Positions 20,420 to 30,851 of a stretch of 64,000 bases of DNA are shown piece by piece. The stretch comes from Pestalotiopsis fici W106-1. Taxonomy: Eukaryota > Ascomycota > Sordariomycetes > Amphisphaeriales > Sporocadaceae. The stretch lies in contig NW_006917096.1 in the NCBI RefSeq assembly GCF_000516985.1, positions 3,023,606 to 3,087,605 of the forward strand. Reading direction: 5' to 3'. The position numbers and the translations under genes are program-made. The notes below the pieces were generated by a model. It was not told the DNA's origin. It saw only the letters and a list, made by a program, of their open reading frames with translations, and made no database searches. Within the stretch, counting starts at the first letter, position 1, and the number at the start of each line of letters is the position of its first letter.

Positions 20420-23024
20420 GGTGTCTGGAAGAGACGAATGGCCGAGGGTTGATGGATTGTGCGTGTTTGAAAATTGGTGTTTGTGAACGATTGAATTCAG
20501 GTCAGAGGATTTATGTTGTGTGTTGTCGTTGTCTGTCGCGCTGTTGCTGCAATGGTCGTCATGTGAAGCGCTTGTTTGAAGCGTCACAGGTATAAATCCG
20601 GGAAAAGGCGTCGCAATGTCGTACGCCCACGAAACGACTCCCAGCAACTCAACACGGCGATTCAAGTCAGCGTCGATGGACCATGTTTACATCAATAATC
20701 CTGTCCAGGTCCGGATCGCATGCTTAGTGACCAGTCGCAAAAGAAAAGGTTGAGCGTGGGTCTCTGAGTGTCAAAACGCGCGCGCGCCGCTTTTGTACCA
20801 GTAATTGAATCCCTGCAATAACTCTTGCGATTGCAAAAGTTGCTTTCTGTGGTCGAGTTCCAAAGTATCTTCAGTCCCGCTCGTCGCAAAAGAACTGCAG
20901 GTGGAATGCAATTGATGTGGTGGTGACAAGTCGAAGGGGGTTGTCGTCGCGGCAATGAATTGTTGGGGGGTTACCGAAAATTGGTGCACGTTGTAAGAGG
21001 TGAGGCTTTCTTAGTGTAGAACAACAAAGCACAGGCTTATGGTTTAGAGGCGCGGAGGAGGATATCAAGGTTTGCTGCTAGATTTTTGGTGTTGAAGCAA
21101 GAAACAGGAAGTGTGTCGATCCAAGACAAGAGTGCTATTTCGTCAGAGAATCCTTTGCATCGAGATGGCCGGTAGTCAGGTCACAGCGGTCAGTGTGAGT
21201 GGACGTTTGTTCTATTCGTGGATCTTGCTTCTGGAAGGCTGGGGGGTCATCAAAAAATCGTAGAGGAGAGAAAAGAGCTCTTTGTGCTGAAGCGGGATGG
21301 CTGGTCGTGCACTGGCCAGTTTTCTTGGAGATCGGGGTCCTTCGTCAGCTCCTCCATTTTGAAATCCTTGTGCCTCCACAGTGGGCATCATTGCACCCAC
21401 TTTGACCAGCCCACTGGAATTAGTACATACTGTTAGTGTAATGTGTGAAGGGACAGCGCTTGGCAAGCTTGGGCCAATTACGCCCCCAAATGCCCGCGAG
21501 CAAGCCTGGCTGGCCGCCCCCTCCTGATCTCTTTCCAGTGGACAATCCGGAGGCGGGCACCTGGAGAGCCAGCACTGGAGCCCTCCTGTAGGTACATCAG
21601 TAAGCACTGTAAAGTCACTGTAAGCACTGTACACTTGCAGCCTAACCACGTTGCATATGATCTGTTCCTTCTGCTGTGAACGTACTATCTGCCCCTGGGT
21701 GGCCCTGCCGCTGTGCTGCTGCCCCTCCCACCCTAGAAACAAAAAGCAAGATTTCGCCTGGCAGTTTCTCACGTGGCATGAAAACAACACGAACCAATGG
21801 GAAACGTCCCCTTTGCTGCAGTTCTCACCATTGTCGCCAACTCGACGCGGTTGGACGCGTTCAGACTTCATAACACGGACATACATTACAACAGGATGGG
21901 AGCAATAAGGACAGCAATGCTCTCCTTCCCAATGTTTCACTTCTTCCCATCCATGGAAGGAAAAGCCGGCTTGGTTTCTTCTTCCGGAGCAATCACGTTC
22001 AACGTCAGAATTGACTGATAATTACTCGTGTCAACATTCGAGGGCCACCTTTCATCTCGCTTGATTGTCATGCTAGTTCATATGACATAGGCACCATAAT
22101 ACGAGCGGTTGGTCAAATTTACATCTAGCCCTTCCTTCCATCCTGATGCATACGCTGGTTTCCCTGGGCTCCGAGATCTTGTGGCAACTTCAAGTGCCTG
22201 GCAGGAGAGTTCTTTCTCATGCACTTTTGCTCCGGTTGCCGTGCCACACGTTATTATGGTATTATAACAAGTTAAGTGGATAGATGATCTTCACCCTAGA
22301 TCGCCTTGACTCGTGTCTATCGGCTGTCCAGAACTGCTTCAGTGCTATTCATTTTCGCTAGCTCGTCATTAGCTTGTGCTTAGGCATCTCCAAGGCGGAA
22401 GTAGGGGACTGGTGCCTTGCAGCTGCCTAGCGGCACACGAGCACCTCGGTGGTCCGTGGCAGACTTTCAGTTGTGACAACCACAAGGAACAGCCCAATTG
22501 ATAATTGGATACAATTGTTTCATATTCTCGTCCAGATCTTCAAAATAAATGCTCTTCTTCTTTTTTTTAATGCTGTCGTCTAACAATCGGTTGCATCTGC
22601 TATAGCATTGTCCCTTGGTTTCATTGTTTGTTGTCGTTGCTCCCTGCAAGCTCTCTCGAGCTATGCCATAATTTCACCTTGTTCGCAATCTAGCTCCGTC
22701 ATCCCCATCCGCCAAAATTACTATCGACTGACGGTTGATCACCGCAATATTAAACCCGGACTATAACCTCTCCACACCCAGGCCAATACACCATCTTACA
22801 GGACGCTGAAACAGATTTTTCATTTACTGATCCCGGAATCCGTCTAGAGAGAAAAAATTATCCTCTCTTAGGCAAAACGACCGTCCGATAATCTGAGAAG
22901 CTCTACCGCGACGGACCTTTCGGCAACGCGCACTAGCTTCTGGCCTGTCAGCCGCCTCACCTCACCTCGAACTTGCCACTTGCCTCGTCGTCTGGTTACT
23001 CACTGCGCCCCCGTTCTCGCCATA
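20420..23024. other. divergent intergenic region, byr4 to XRCC4-like gene
   Basis: About 2.6 kb between two divergently transcribed genes. A 242-codon minus frame (21212-21940) has no domain and poor composition. A possible 10-codon exon at 21163 followed by GTGAGT could not be linked to anything. The 11-mer TAAGCACTGTA is repeated at 21601 and 21621. Otherwise I see only promoter-like sequence. Confidence 0.4.
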
Positions 23025-24541
23025 ATGAATGAGCACAACCTTGTGTTGCGGTTCCCCGTTTCAGACCGGCCAGAACAGTCCTTTCTCCTTGAGGTGATTC
23101 CAACCGAAGGGTCCAAGAATGCCCTGAACCTCAAGTTGGTGGGTACTGAAGGGATCAAGCCCTATGTAGTGAAATGTGAGTGATATGTATTTTTTTTTTT
23201 CCATGTCACTTTTTTTTTTTTTTTTTATCAAGATGATGTTTCAAGCGTAAGATCGACGGCAACCTCTCCTCCGGCAAATTGAGATCCCGGCAACGTATAT
23301 GTCATGCTGTTTGCTTGGTTTCCCTTCAGGCCTGTGCAAACCCTCGCGTGGGCAATCTTCCGTTTCCCGTTGTGGATCTCCCTTAGTTCCAGACCCTGAA
23401 AATGGGTGGTGCTGTCAGAAACAGAGTGGCTAACATACCCTGATTTTTGTTTCCTGAATAGTACGTCATCAGCGTATTCAAGAGTGGAAAGCCTCCGTTG
23501 GTCACTGCACCGATGACGAGTGGGAGCAGATCCTGATCGCTACCTTGATCGAGCCATCGAGCCCTCATGGCAAAGACATCGAGGTCAAGGTGGAATTAGT
23601 GGAGGGAAAGAAGCCAACTGCTAATCTGATCATTCGCAAGAATCTCTCTGGTATCACCGTAAGTGCTTATATATATTCTGTCCCTTATGATGTCATCACC
23701 TAATCTCACATAGCAACGGCTCGGATCTATTGAACTCAAGGAAAATGGAAATGAATTCGTAGATCCCTTCCAATGGTGCGTCAACGCAATCGGTGATCTT
23801 GCCAAAGTCGATAATGACTTGGCTGCCGCAACCGCGAAAGCAGCGGAATTGGAGAAGACCACCAATGAGCTCAAAGCACAATTAGAAGACCTTCTTAAAG
23901 CCAAAGACGATGACGAGCGCCAACTCCTCGAGAAGTTCCGCGATCTGCTGAACGAGAAGAAACTGAAAATACGGCAGCAGCAGCGACTACTAGCTTCAGC
24001 AGAGGTAGACCCGGAAAAGCTACAGAATGTCGGCGCCAGTCAGAATACTCTACGGAAAGCCAAGGCGTCACGAGATAGTAAACGTAAAGCTGCTGAAGAG
24101 GAGCCGGATGACGTCAGTGACGATGACTCTGATAAAATGGAAGTCGATGAACCGGTCAAAGTCAAAGACGAGTCGGATCAAGACGTGGAAGATCATGACG
24201 ATCTAGAAGACCGTCAAACTACTGACGACGAGCTGGGTGAAGCAACTGCCAGTGAAACTGATGACACAGATGAAGAAGCACAGCCAGCTACTAGAACAAA
24301 GGCAAAGCATCCCATCAAAGCAGCCTCGACTGGTAGAGCGGGCAAGACCCCAGCATCCAGGAGCACTAGGTCGACGAGAACACGCAGTGAGACACCGCCC
24401 TCGGACGCACAAGATGAGGATGAGGATGAGGATGTGGCACCGCCACCATCGCGGGCTCTACCGGTCCAAGCTAGGAAGCAATCCACTCTACAAGCCCAGG
24501 CAACAAACAATGACGACACGGAAACAGATGATGAGCTATGA
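23025..24541 (+). CDS. XRCC4-like (Lif1) DNA ligase IV partner
   Basis: Likely non-homologous end-joining factor that binds and stabilises DNA ligase IV. Exons are 23025..23175, 23462..23658 and 23714..24541, all in frame, giving 391 residues. The N-terminal half is the beta-rich head: VVKLRHQRIQEW across the first splice, then TDDEWEQILIATL. It is followed by a coiled coil from about residue 140 to 205 ending LNEKKLKIRQQQRLLA, the most recognisable XRCC4 segment. The C-terminal 170 residues are acidic and disordered, rich in Asp, Glu, Ser and Thr, with several possible casein kinase 2 sites and a short basic patch. The 286-bp first intron carries two long T tracts. The start ATG has an in-frame open stretch upstream but no earlier ATG. 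The gene ends 140 bp from the convergent aldo-keto reductase. Confidence 0.8.
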
Positions 24542-24681
24542 TTAATCCTATAAGTGCAAGCACAAATTGCATGAAATTGGCATACCCAGTTTGGGAAAAT
24601 AAGGTCGAGACTAGCGTAATATATTTGGATACTGACTACGGATGTTCTTTTTGATACTCCTACTCAAGTCTAACTTATCCT

Positions 24682-25945
24682 TTATCGACGATCATCCTTG
24701 GCAAACTTGTCGTTCCAGAAACCTCTGTAGTGCTTCTGCTTTCCAATCTCCGAAATCGTCTCAACCTCCTTGGGCGTGAGCTTGAAGCTAGGCAACTTGT
24801 TCAAGTAACCCTGAAGACGCTGCTCATTGGCACTCGTGGTGATGGCAACGATGCCTTGGTCCATAACCCAGCGGAGGGCGATATCGGCTGGGCTGACGCC
24901 GTACTTTTTGGCCAGCTCGGCATACGTGGCGTCAAGCGGGCCGGGCGAGGCCTTGGTGACGGCGCTGAGAGGGCCGTAGGATGAAACGGCGATGTTGTTC
25001 TTGCGGTGGAAGTCAACCAGATCGCCGTGCTGGAGGTACGGGTGATACTCAATCTGGTTGATAGCCGGAGGGATGCGGGCCGTCTTGAGAATGACCTCAA
25101 GGTCCTCCTGCAAAAAGTTGGACACGCCAATGGACCGGGCCTTGCCCGAGTCCTTGATGAGCTCCACCTGCCGCCAGACCTCCTGGAGCTCCTCGGGCGT
25201 ATCGGCCAAGTACGGCGCGTGCACAAGGTACAAGTCCACGTAGTCGAGTTGGAGCTTGGAGAGCGACAGCTCGAACGCCTTTTGCACGTCCTGCTTCTTG
25301 GTGCCGTGGAGCTTGGTCGTCACGTACAACTGCTCACGCGGCGCACCGCCCTTCTTGATAGCGAGGCCGAGCTCCTCCTCGTTGCCGTACACTTGGAGGA
25401 ATCAGTAAGGCCCTGTATTACAGCTAATGATACAGTATCTGGGGAGTAGAGCACCATACCTTCAGCTCCATCGAGGTGGTAGTAACCATTCTTGATGGCC
25501 ATGGCGGTCAACTTGACAATCTCCTCATCCGGCTCGGCAGTCGGTTGGCTCTTATACCGAGCGGTTCCAAGACCGTAGGCAAACTGATTGCGGGCATGAG
25601 TACAATGGACAACATGGGGAGCAGTAAGTAGCATGCAGACGCGATACATACCATGGGAATTTGGTTGCCATCGTTGAGCTTGAGGAAAGGGATATGGGCT
25701 GCCTGCTTCGGGGTAGCACCGGAGGCATCCGGAGTGAACGAGGACGGGATGGAATTCATCTTGTCGGGGAGAATTTTAGCACGAAGGGGCATGCTGGAAA
25801 AACGGTGAAATGCAGAGTAGGAGGCGGCGTTTATAGTCTTATACTTGCGAGCGGCGGCAAATACGGCGGTTACCCGAGATGCAGCAGCTGGTCGGAGAGC
25901 AAGGGATCTTAAACTCAAATGAGTAAATTCTGTAGCAAGATGCAT
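24682..25945 (-). CDS. aldo-keto reductase, possibly mitochondrial
   Basis: NADPH-dependent reductase of the aldo-keto reductase superfamily, a TIM barrel acting on aldehydes or ketones. Exons are 25945..25652, 25583..25460 and 25391..24682; the joins keep frame and give 375 residues. The catalytic tetrad is visible: Asp and Tyr in HLDGAEVYGNEEE (rebuilt across the second intron), Lys in VTTKLHG, His in LVHAPY. Cofactor-binding features include ARSIGVSNF and [12 protein letters not shown]. The frame begins with about 50 residues rich in Arg, Ser and Ala and poor in acids, which look like a mitochondrial targeting sequence; an internal Met at about residue 53 ([11 protein letters not shown]) would give a cytosolic form of more usual length. 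Which start is used cannot be settled here. Substrate unknown. Confidence 0.9.
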
Positions 25946-27020
25946 GAGGCCAGACTTGTTCGAGCGAGCTGGCTCGAAATTCAGTTACTACGGGGCAGTA
26001 CCGGGGCGGAGACAATGGGCACTTGCCAATCGGCACATCGGACGGGATGAAATCAATGATCAGCTCTTGGGGTGTGTGTGGTGTAGTGTAGTGTAGTGGA
26101 ATCTACACTACAGCAGATACCCGCCGAATGGAGTACCCATCGACTGCAGGGTCTCTAGATAAAATCAGTGTCCAATTGCGCCATGTCTCTTGCGTATGAT
26201 GGATATACTCTCGCGATATACCCCACCAAACTAAGGAAATGACTCAGGTGTGTTTGGACTTTGGGCCGTCGGCTCGGTGACGATACTCCGTACTCGGATA
26301 CGAGAGTGATTATACAATAAAGGGATGGCTATCTGTCATCGTATACTGCTCATATAAGCTCACCTACAAAACATTCTCCCGATGATCCAAGCTATACGTG
26401 CAGGTCTGTACTACCCAAAGCGCTCAATAGATGAGGAGCGTCTGCATATGGTGCATAGTCCTATCTGTGAATGCACAAAGTATATCATGGCGGGGTAATG
26501 TTCTGCATGACGTTGCATGTACATGGAGTACATTTTCGGCGATAATGGCATAGCTTCGATTCAGCTCGGTCTGGTCTGAAACTTTGCGATATGGGGAATC
26601 GGGAATATACTGAAAACTGCTGTTGAAGAAAAAGAACCACGATGGCTTCAGCCCGCCCTCTTGTGATCTACATACATCTCTTCTATCCATCTTGAACAAA
26701 GATTGATAAGATTCCAAAGGTGGACCTGGGCCGCCGGCTATCCGGGGTACAGTAGCTTCCCGAGAGTGGGAGCTCCAGCTCCCTTGTACCGCTATCAATC
26801 GCCACCATGACTTTGGTTGGTGATGTGATGCGGACGTTTTTGCGCATCCCGAGGCGCCATCTTAGGAATCTTTTTTTCTCGGACGACATTTCCCAGAATA
26901 ATAGTCGCCGTCCAGCGCCCAAATACAAATGGTTTACCTCTTGATATGATCATTTAGCACATTTGACGGATTTAAAGAAGCGAGCTTTCTTTTTCTCCTC
27001 TCAACCAAAAACCACACCAT
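25946..27020. other. divergent promoter region, aldo-keto reductase and SelO
   Basis: About 1.1 kb between divergent genes. It contains a GTGTA-type microsatellite at 26069-26100 and a 9-bp inverted repeat (GTAGTGTAG at 26088-26096, CTACACTAC at 26103-26111) that could form a small hairpin. No gene is supported. Confidence 0.45.
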
Positions 27021-29012
27021 ATGCTATCTCGTCAACTACTGCGGCGAGGTCCCCCACTACAGATTCACTTACGAGCTTGTAGACGCCTGTCCCAGATGGC
27101 TGCGCAAACGTCCTCGGCCCCGGCCAATGGGCATGCTGCATCGTCACCCGGCAGGCCCATCAACGATATCCCCAAGACCTGGAACTTTACCTCCAAGCTG
27201 CCACCCGACTCCGAATACCCAACGCCGGCCGACTCGCACAAGACTCCCCGCGACCAGATTGGCCCCAGGCAAGTCCGCGATGCCATCTACACCTGGGTGC
27301 GCCCCGAGGGTGCCACGAACCCCGAGCTCCTCTCCGTCTCACCTGCAGCACTGAAAGACCTCGGCATCGACGCAGAAACAGCGCGCAGTGATCCGGACTT
27401 TCTCAACACCGTCGTGGGCAACAAGATCCAGGGCTGGGACGAGGAAAAGGGCGAGGGCGGATATCCCTGGGCGCAACTATACGGCGGCTTCCAGTTTGGT
27501 CAGTGGGCAGGCCAGCTAGGAGATGGGCGGGCAATCAGTCTGTTCGAGACCACCAACACCGAAGGCACGCGATACGAGCTGCAGCTCAAGGGCGCAGGTT
27601 TGACGCCCTACTCGCGCTTTGCAGACGGCAAGGCAGTGCTACGCAGCAGTATTCGCGAGTTTGTCGTCTCCGAGGCCCTGCACGCTCTGGGTATTCCCAG
27701 CACGCGCGCGCTCAGCCTGGTGCTCACCCCGGACGTGCGCGTGCGACGCGAGACCCTGGAACCTGGCGCCATTGTCTGCCGATTCGCGCAGAGCTGGTTG
27801 CGACTAGGCAACTTTGATATTCTGCGCGCCCGAGGCGAGCGTGACACAGTGCGCAAGCTTGCGACCTATATTGCCGAAGATGTATTCGGGGGCTGGGAGA
27901 ATCTGCCCGCGAGGTTGGAAGACCCGGCTAGCGCCACCACATCCCCGGAGCCGTCACGGGGTGTCCCAAAAGACGACATTCAGGGACCCGACGACTATGC
28001 CGAGAATCGCTTTACACGGTTGTATCGAGAAATCGTGCGCCGCAACGCGCTGACGGTCGCAAAGTGGCAGGCCTATGGCTTTATGAATGGCGTCCTGAAC
28101 ACGGACAATACTTCAATCTTTGGCTTGTCGATAGACTTTGGCCCCTTTGCATTCATGGATAACTTTGATCCTGCGTACACGCCCAATCACGACGACTATA
28201 TGCTGCGGTATAGCTACCGCAACCAGCCGTCAATCATTTGGTGGAATCTCGTGCGGCTGGGCGAGTCTCTTGGAGAGCTCATTGGGGCTGGTCCCAAAGT
28301 TGACGATGCTACATTTGTCGAAAAGGGCATCGAAGAGGAGTTGGTAGAAGAGCTCACGCAAAGGGCTGAAAAGGTCATTATGCAGGTTGGCGAGGAATTT
28401 AAGCACGTCTTTCTGCAAGAGTACAAGCGCCTCATGACCGCTCGTCTCGGCCTGAAGAACTTCAAAGAAAGCGATTTCGACGTGCTATTCTCCTCGCTCC
28501 TGGACACGATGGAGGCACTAGAGCTAGACTTCAACCTGTTCTTCAGACGGCTGAGCGGTCTCAAGGTTGCACACTTGGATACACAGGAGAGCAGAGAGGT
28601 CAAGGCTGGCGTCTTCTTTTACAAGGACGGCGCGGGCGTGTCAGCGCCCAGCGAGGAGGAAGGCCGGAAACGCGTCGGAGAGTGGCTGGGCAAGTGGCGG
28701 GAACGTGCCATTGAGGACTGGGGCGAGTCGGACGCTGCAGACGAGGAGCGAAGGGCGGCCATGAAAAAGGTCAACCCAAGCTTCATCGCCCGCGGTTGGA
28801 TCTTGGACGAAGTGATCAAGAGGGTAGAAAAGGATGGCGAACGGGAAGTCCTCGATCGCATCATGTGGATAGCGCAGCATCCTTTCGAAGATAGCTGGGC
28901 TGGCAAGACTCTTGACGGAGTGGATTACAAAGGTGATAAAGAGGAGGAGACGAGATGGATTACTGAAGTCCCCAAGGCAAAGAGAGCACTTCAATGTAGC
29001 TGTAGTTCATAG
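27021..29012 (+). CDS. FMP40: SelO/Fmp40 protein AMPylase, mitochondrial
   Basis: Member of the selenoprotein O family (YdiU, UPF0061; Fmp40 in yeast), pseudokinases that transfer AMP to protein Ser/Thr/Tyr residues and influence mitochondrial redox state. The single exon encodes 663 residues. The first 25 residues, rich in Arg and Leu, are a plausible mitochondrial presequence. The conserved core is clear: YGGFQFGQWAGQLGDGRA near residue 155, then GLTPYSRFADGKAVLRSSIREF around 192-215, the hallmark nucleotide-binding region. Further on are MNGVLNTDNTSIFGLSIDFGPF near 355-375, with the catalytic Asn and Asp, and PFAFMDNFDP. The protein ends Cys-Ser-Cys-Ser-Ser, where the second Cys takes the place of selenocysteine in animal SelO. 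Start chosen as the first ATG; an internal Met at residue 26 could give an untargeted form. Confidence 0.95.
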   Translation: MLSRQLLRRGPPLQIHLRACRRLSQMAAQTSSAPANGHAASSPGRPINDIPKTWNFTSKLPPDSEYPTPADSHKTPRDQIGPRQVRDAIYTWVRPEGATNPELLSVSPAALKDLGIDAETARSDPDFLNTVVGNKIQGWDEEKGEGGYPWAQLYGGFQFGQWAGQLGDGRAISLFETTNTEGTRYELQLKGAGLTPYSRFADGKAVLRSSIREFVVSEALHALGIPSTRALSLVLTPDVRVRRETLEPGAIVCRFAQSWLRLGNFDILRARGERDTVRKLATYIAEDVFGGWENLPARLEDPASATTSPEPSRGVPKDDIQGPDDYAENRFTRLYREIVRRNALTVAKWQAYGFMNGVLNTDNTSIFGLSIDFGPFAFMDNFDPAYTPNHDDYMLRYSYRNQPSIIWWNLVRLGESLGELIGAGPKVDDATFVEKGIEEELVEELTQRAEKVIMQVGEEFKHVFLQEYKRLMTARLGLKNFKESDFDVLFSSLLDTMEALELDFNLFFRRLSGLKVAHLDTQESREVKAGVFFYKDGAGVSAPSEEEGRKRVGEWLGKWRERAIEDWGESDAADEERRAAMKKVNPSFIARGWILDEVIKRVEKDGEREVLDRIMWIAQHPFEDSWAGKTLDGVDYKGDKEEETRWITEVPKAKRALQCSCSS

Positions 29013-29290
29013 GTATTGTGAAACTCTCCCGGCGGCTTTCAGAATCAAAGCATCAAATCATCATAATAATTTTTTTTTTTTTGTAGCTGTGTTGATTGCG
29101 TCGTATTGCAGGAGTCTAATTTGTGTCTTTGCTTTAATCTCACTTCACACAGACTGGTGAGTAATTGAATTATACAATACCAACCAACACTTAGCAAGAA
29201 GCGCCTTTCTCGCGAGGTGAGGAGAAGAGATGTGAGTGAGTGATGCTTGGGTGTGGTACGCTTGCTTGTGTAAAACCGATTTGGAGAAAA

Positions 29291-29442
29291 TTCACTATAA
29301 TTACACCCGCGCAAAGGTGACCGAAGATCGGTCGATGTGGTAGAAGCGGTAACGCATAACATTACCTTTGAAATACATATGTAATTATACTGTTTTAACA
29401 AGGCTAACATATTATTATTCTCCAATCATCTGGCTTTGCTAT
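29291..29442. repeat. decayed direct repeat, copy A
   Basis: This stretch aligns along its full length with 29535-29687. Both start TTCACT and end with a shared tail around CTCCAATCA(T/C)(C/T)TGGCTTTGCTAT. Many differences are C/T or G/A transitions, as expected after repeat-induced point mutation, with a few small indels. The parent element is not recognisable. Confidence 0.7.
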
Positions 29443-29534
29443 AGTGCAACAGATTGTATAAGAGGCGTCCAAATGCGTTTCTGAGATAAAGCTGATGCAG
29501 AGGTGTTCGCACCGAGGTGTCGCCCGACTGACTT

Positions 29535-29753
29535 TTCACTGCAATTTTAACCCACGCAAAGAAGACAGAAAATAAATCGATCTCGTAGAGGTGGTAGCAC
29601 ATGACATCACCCATCAAATGCATATGCAGTCATACTGGCCCAATAAGGCCAGTAAGATATCATTCTCCAATCACTTGGCTTTGCTATTTCCCGCAGCTTC
29701 CCACTGCAGTGTAAGGTAGCAACATTAGCTCACTTTCACTGCAATTTTAACCC
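29535..29753. repeat. decayed direct repeat, copy B and partial third copy
   Basis: Copy B (29535-29687) lies about 245 bp after copy A. A further fragment at 29734-29753 repeats the first 20 bases of copy B (29534-29553) exactly, so a third, truncated or more decayed copy may follow. Confidence 0.6.
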
Positions 29754-30851
29754 TCACGAGGGACATAACTGAAGAGTATCGCCAGTCCATATTAAACTAT
29801 TGCATTCGGCCACGCTGCGCCTCTGGTCCCATTAGTAGTATAACATGAGTCTATTGAAGCAATGCGTAGTCATAGGGTGTTACCAATTATCCTGCTGCTT
29901 ACTTCCTACCTGACGCCTGAACATTTTCCAGAAGATCTAAATGGTCGATCTTTAGCGCCGGGCCTGCCATAGCAGGACAAAACAGCCTTCTTCTAGATTT
30001 AGTGACCATATCCATGGTGCAGAGGTAAGTGTAATGTATATTTCTCACCTGGGCCGATGTGTGAAGGGGGAACTGAAGACGAGATGATCGAGGAAGCATT
30101 GAAAGTTGTCTGAGTTGATGTCTAGTCTACAAAAGAGAGGTGCTGAAGAGCGAACTACATACCCACGCAGGTGATCTGCGGTGGGTACTGACTACGTCAG
30201 TACGATAATATTATAGTCCAGATGGAGGGGAACTCTATGTTGAGCAGAAGTTCTTTTTTGGGATTGTCCAGCTCAATGAGCTCACATTGAATGGTGGTTG
30301 AAGCAACAAGTCAAGCCTTAGCGATGTGATCTTCAACGGGGCAGCACGAATACTGGGAAAGGTAGTTGCCCTTACGAGTACTTCGAGGATTTCAGTCTCG
30401 TACATCACTACAGTTTGTCGGTGGCGACAGGAAGGCTACTAGCTGTTCAAGACGAGGAAATATCAATGGAAACTTACAAGTCGCACACTACTCGTCAGGT
30501 AATTCTAACATCGAGGGCCAAGTTCGTTGGGATTTCAAATGGTATAAGCACTTCTTAAAAATTGAGGGATGATTGGAACCATGAATTCATACGTTTTGAT
30601 CCATGAGCAATCGATCAGACTATTATTTAATGGTCATAATGTTTAATTTTGTTCACTTCACCGGAGCCGACCAAGGCTAGACTTTTTTATGTACTTTCTC
30701 ATTCTCTACTTCGCCGTTACCATCCTATATGTACAGTACATACAAATGCGAGTGTAGCCTTTGACAAACAAAGGAAAAGCAAAAAGCAGGCTCCGCATCG
30801 CATGTGGTATTTCTCTTTTCATCCGCTGTCCTCTCTATACCGTATCACCCC

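Larger units (their letters stand above)
29013..30851. other. gene-poor region between SelO and complex I genes
   Basis: About 1.8 kb of convergent intergenic sequence, AT-rich in its left half. It holds the decayed direct repeat listed separately. No coding region is supported; frames of up to 126 codons overlap the repeat and look like chance. Confidence 0.5.

Noticed and set aside
21163..21195. Possible short first exon (ATG followed by GTGAGT)
   Set aside because: No acceptor downstream leads to a coding-like frame.
21212..21940. 242-codon minus-strand frame between byr4 and the XRCC4-like gene
   Set aside because: Cys/Ser-rich translation without domain or start context; opposite-strand frames over the same bases are equally open.
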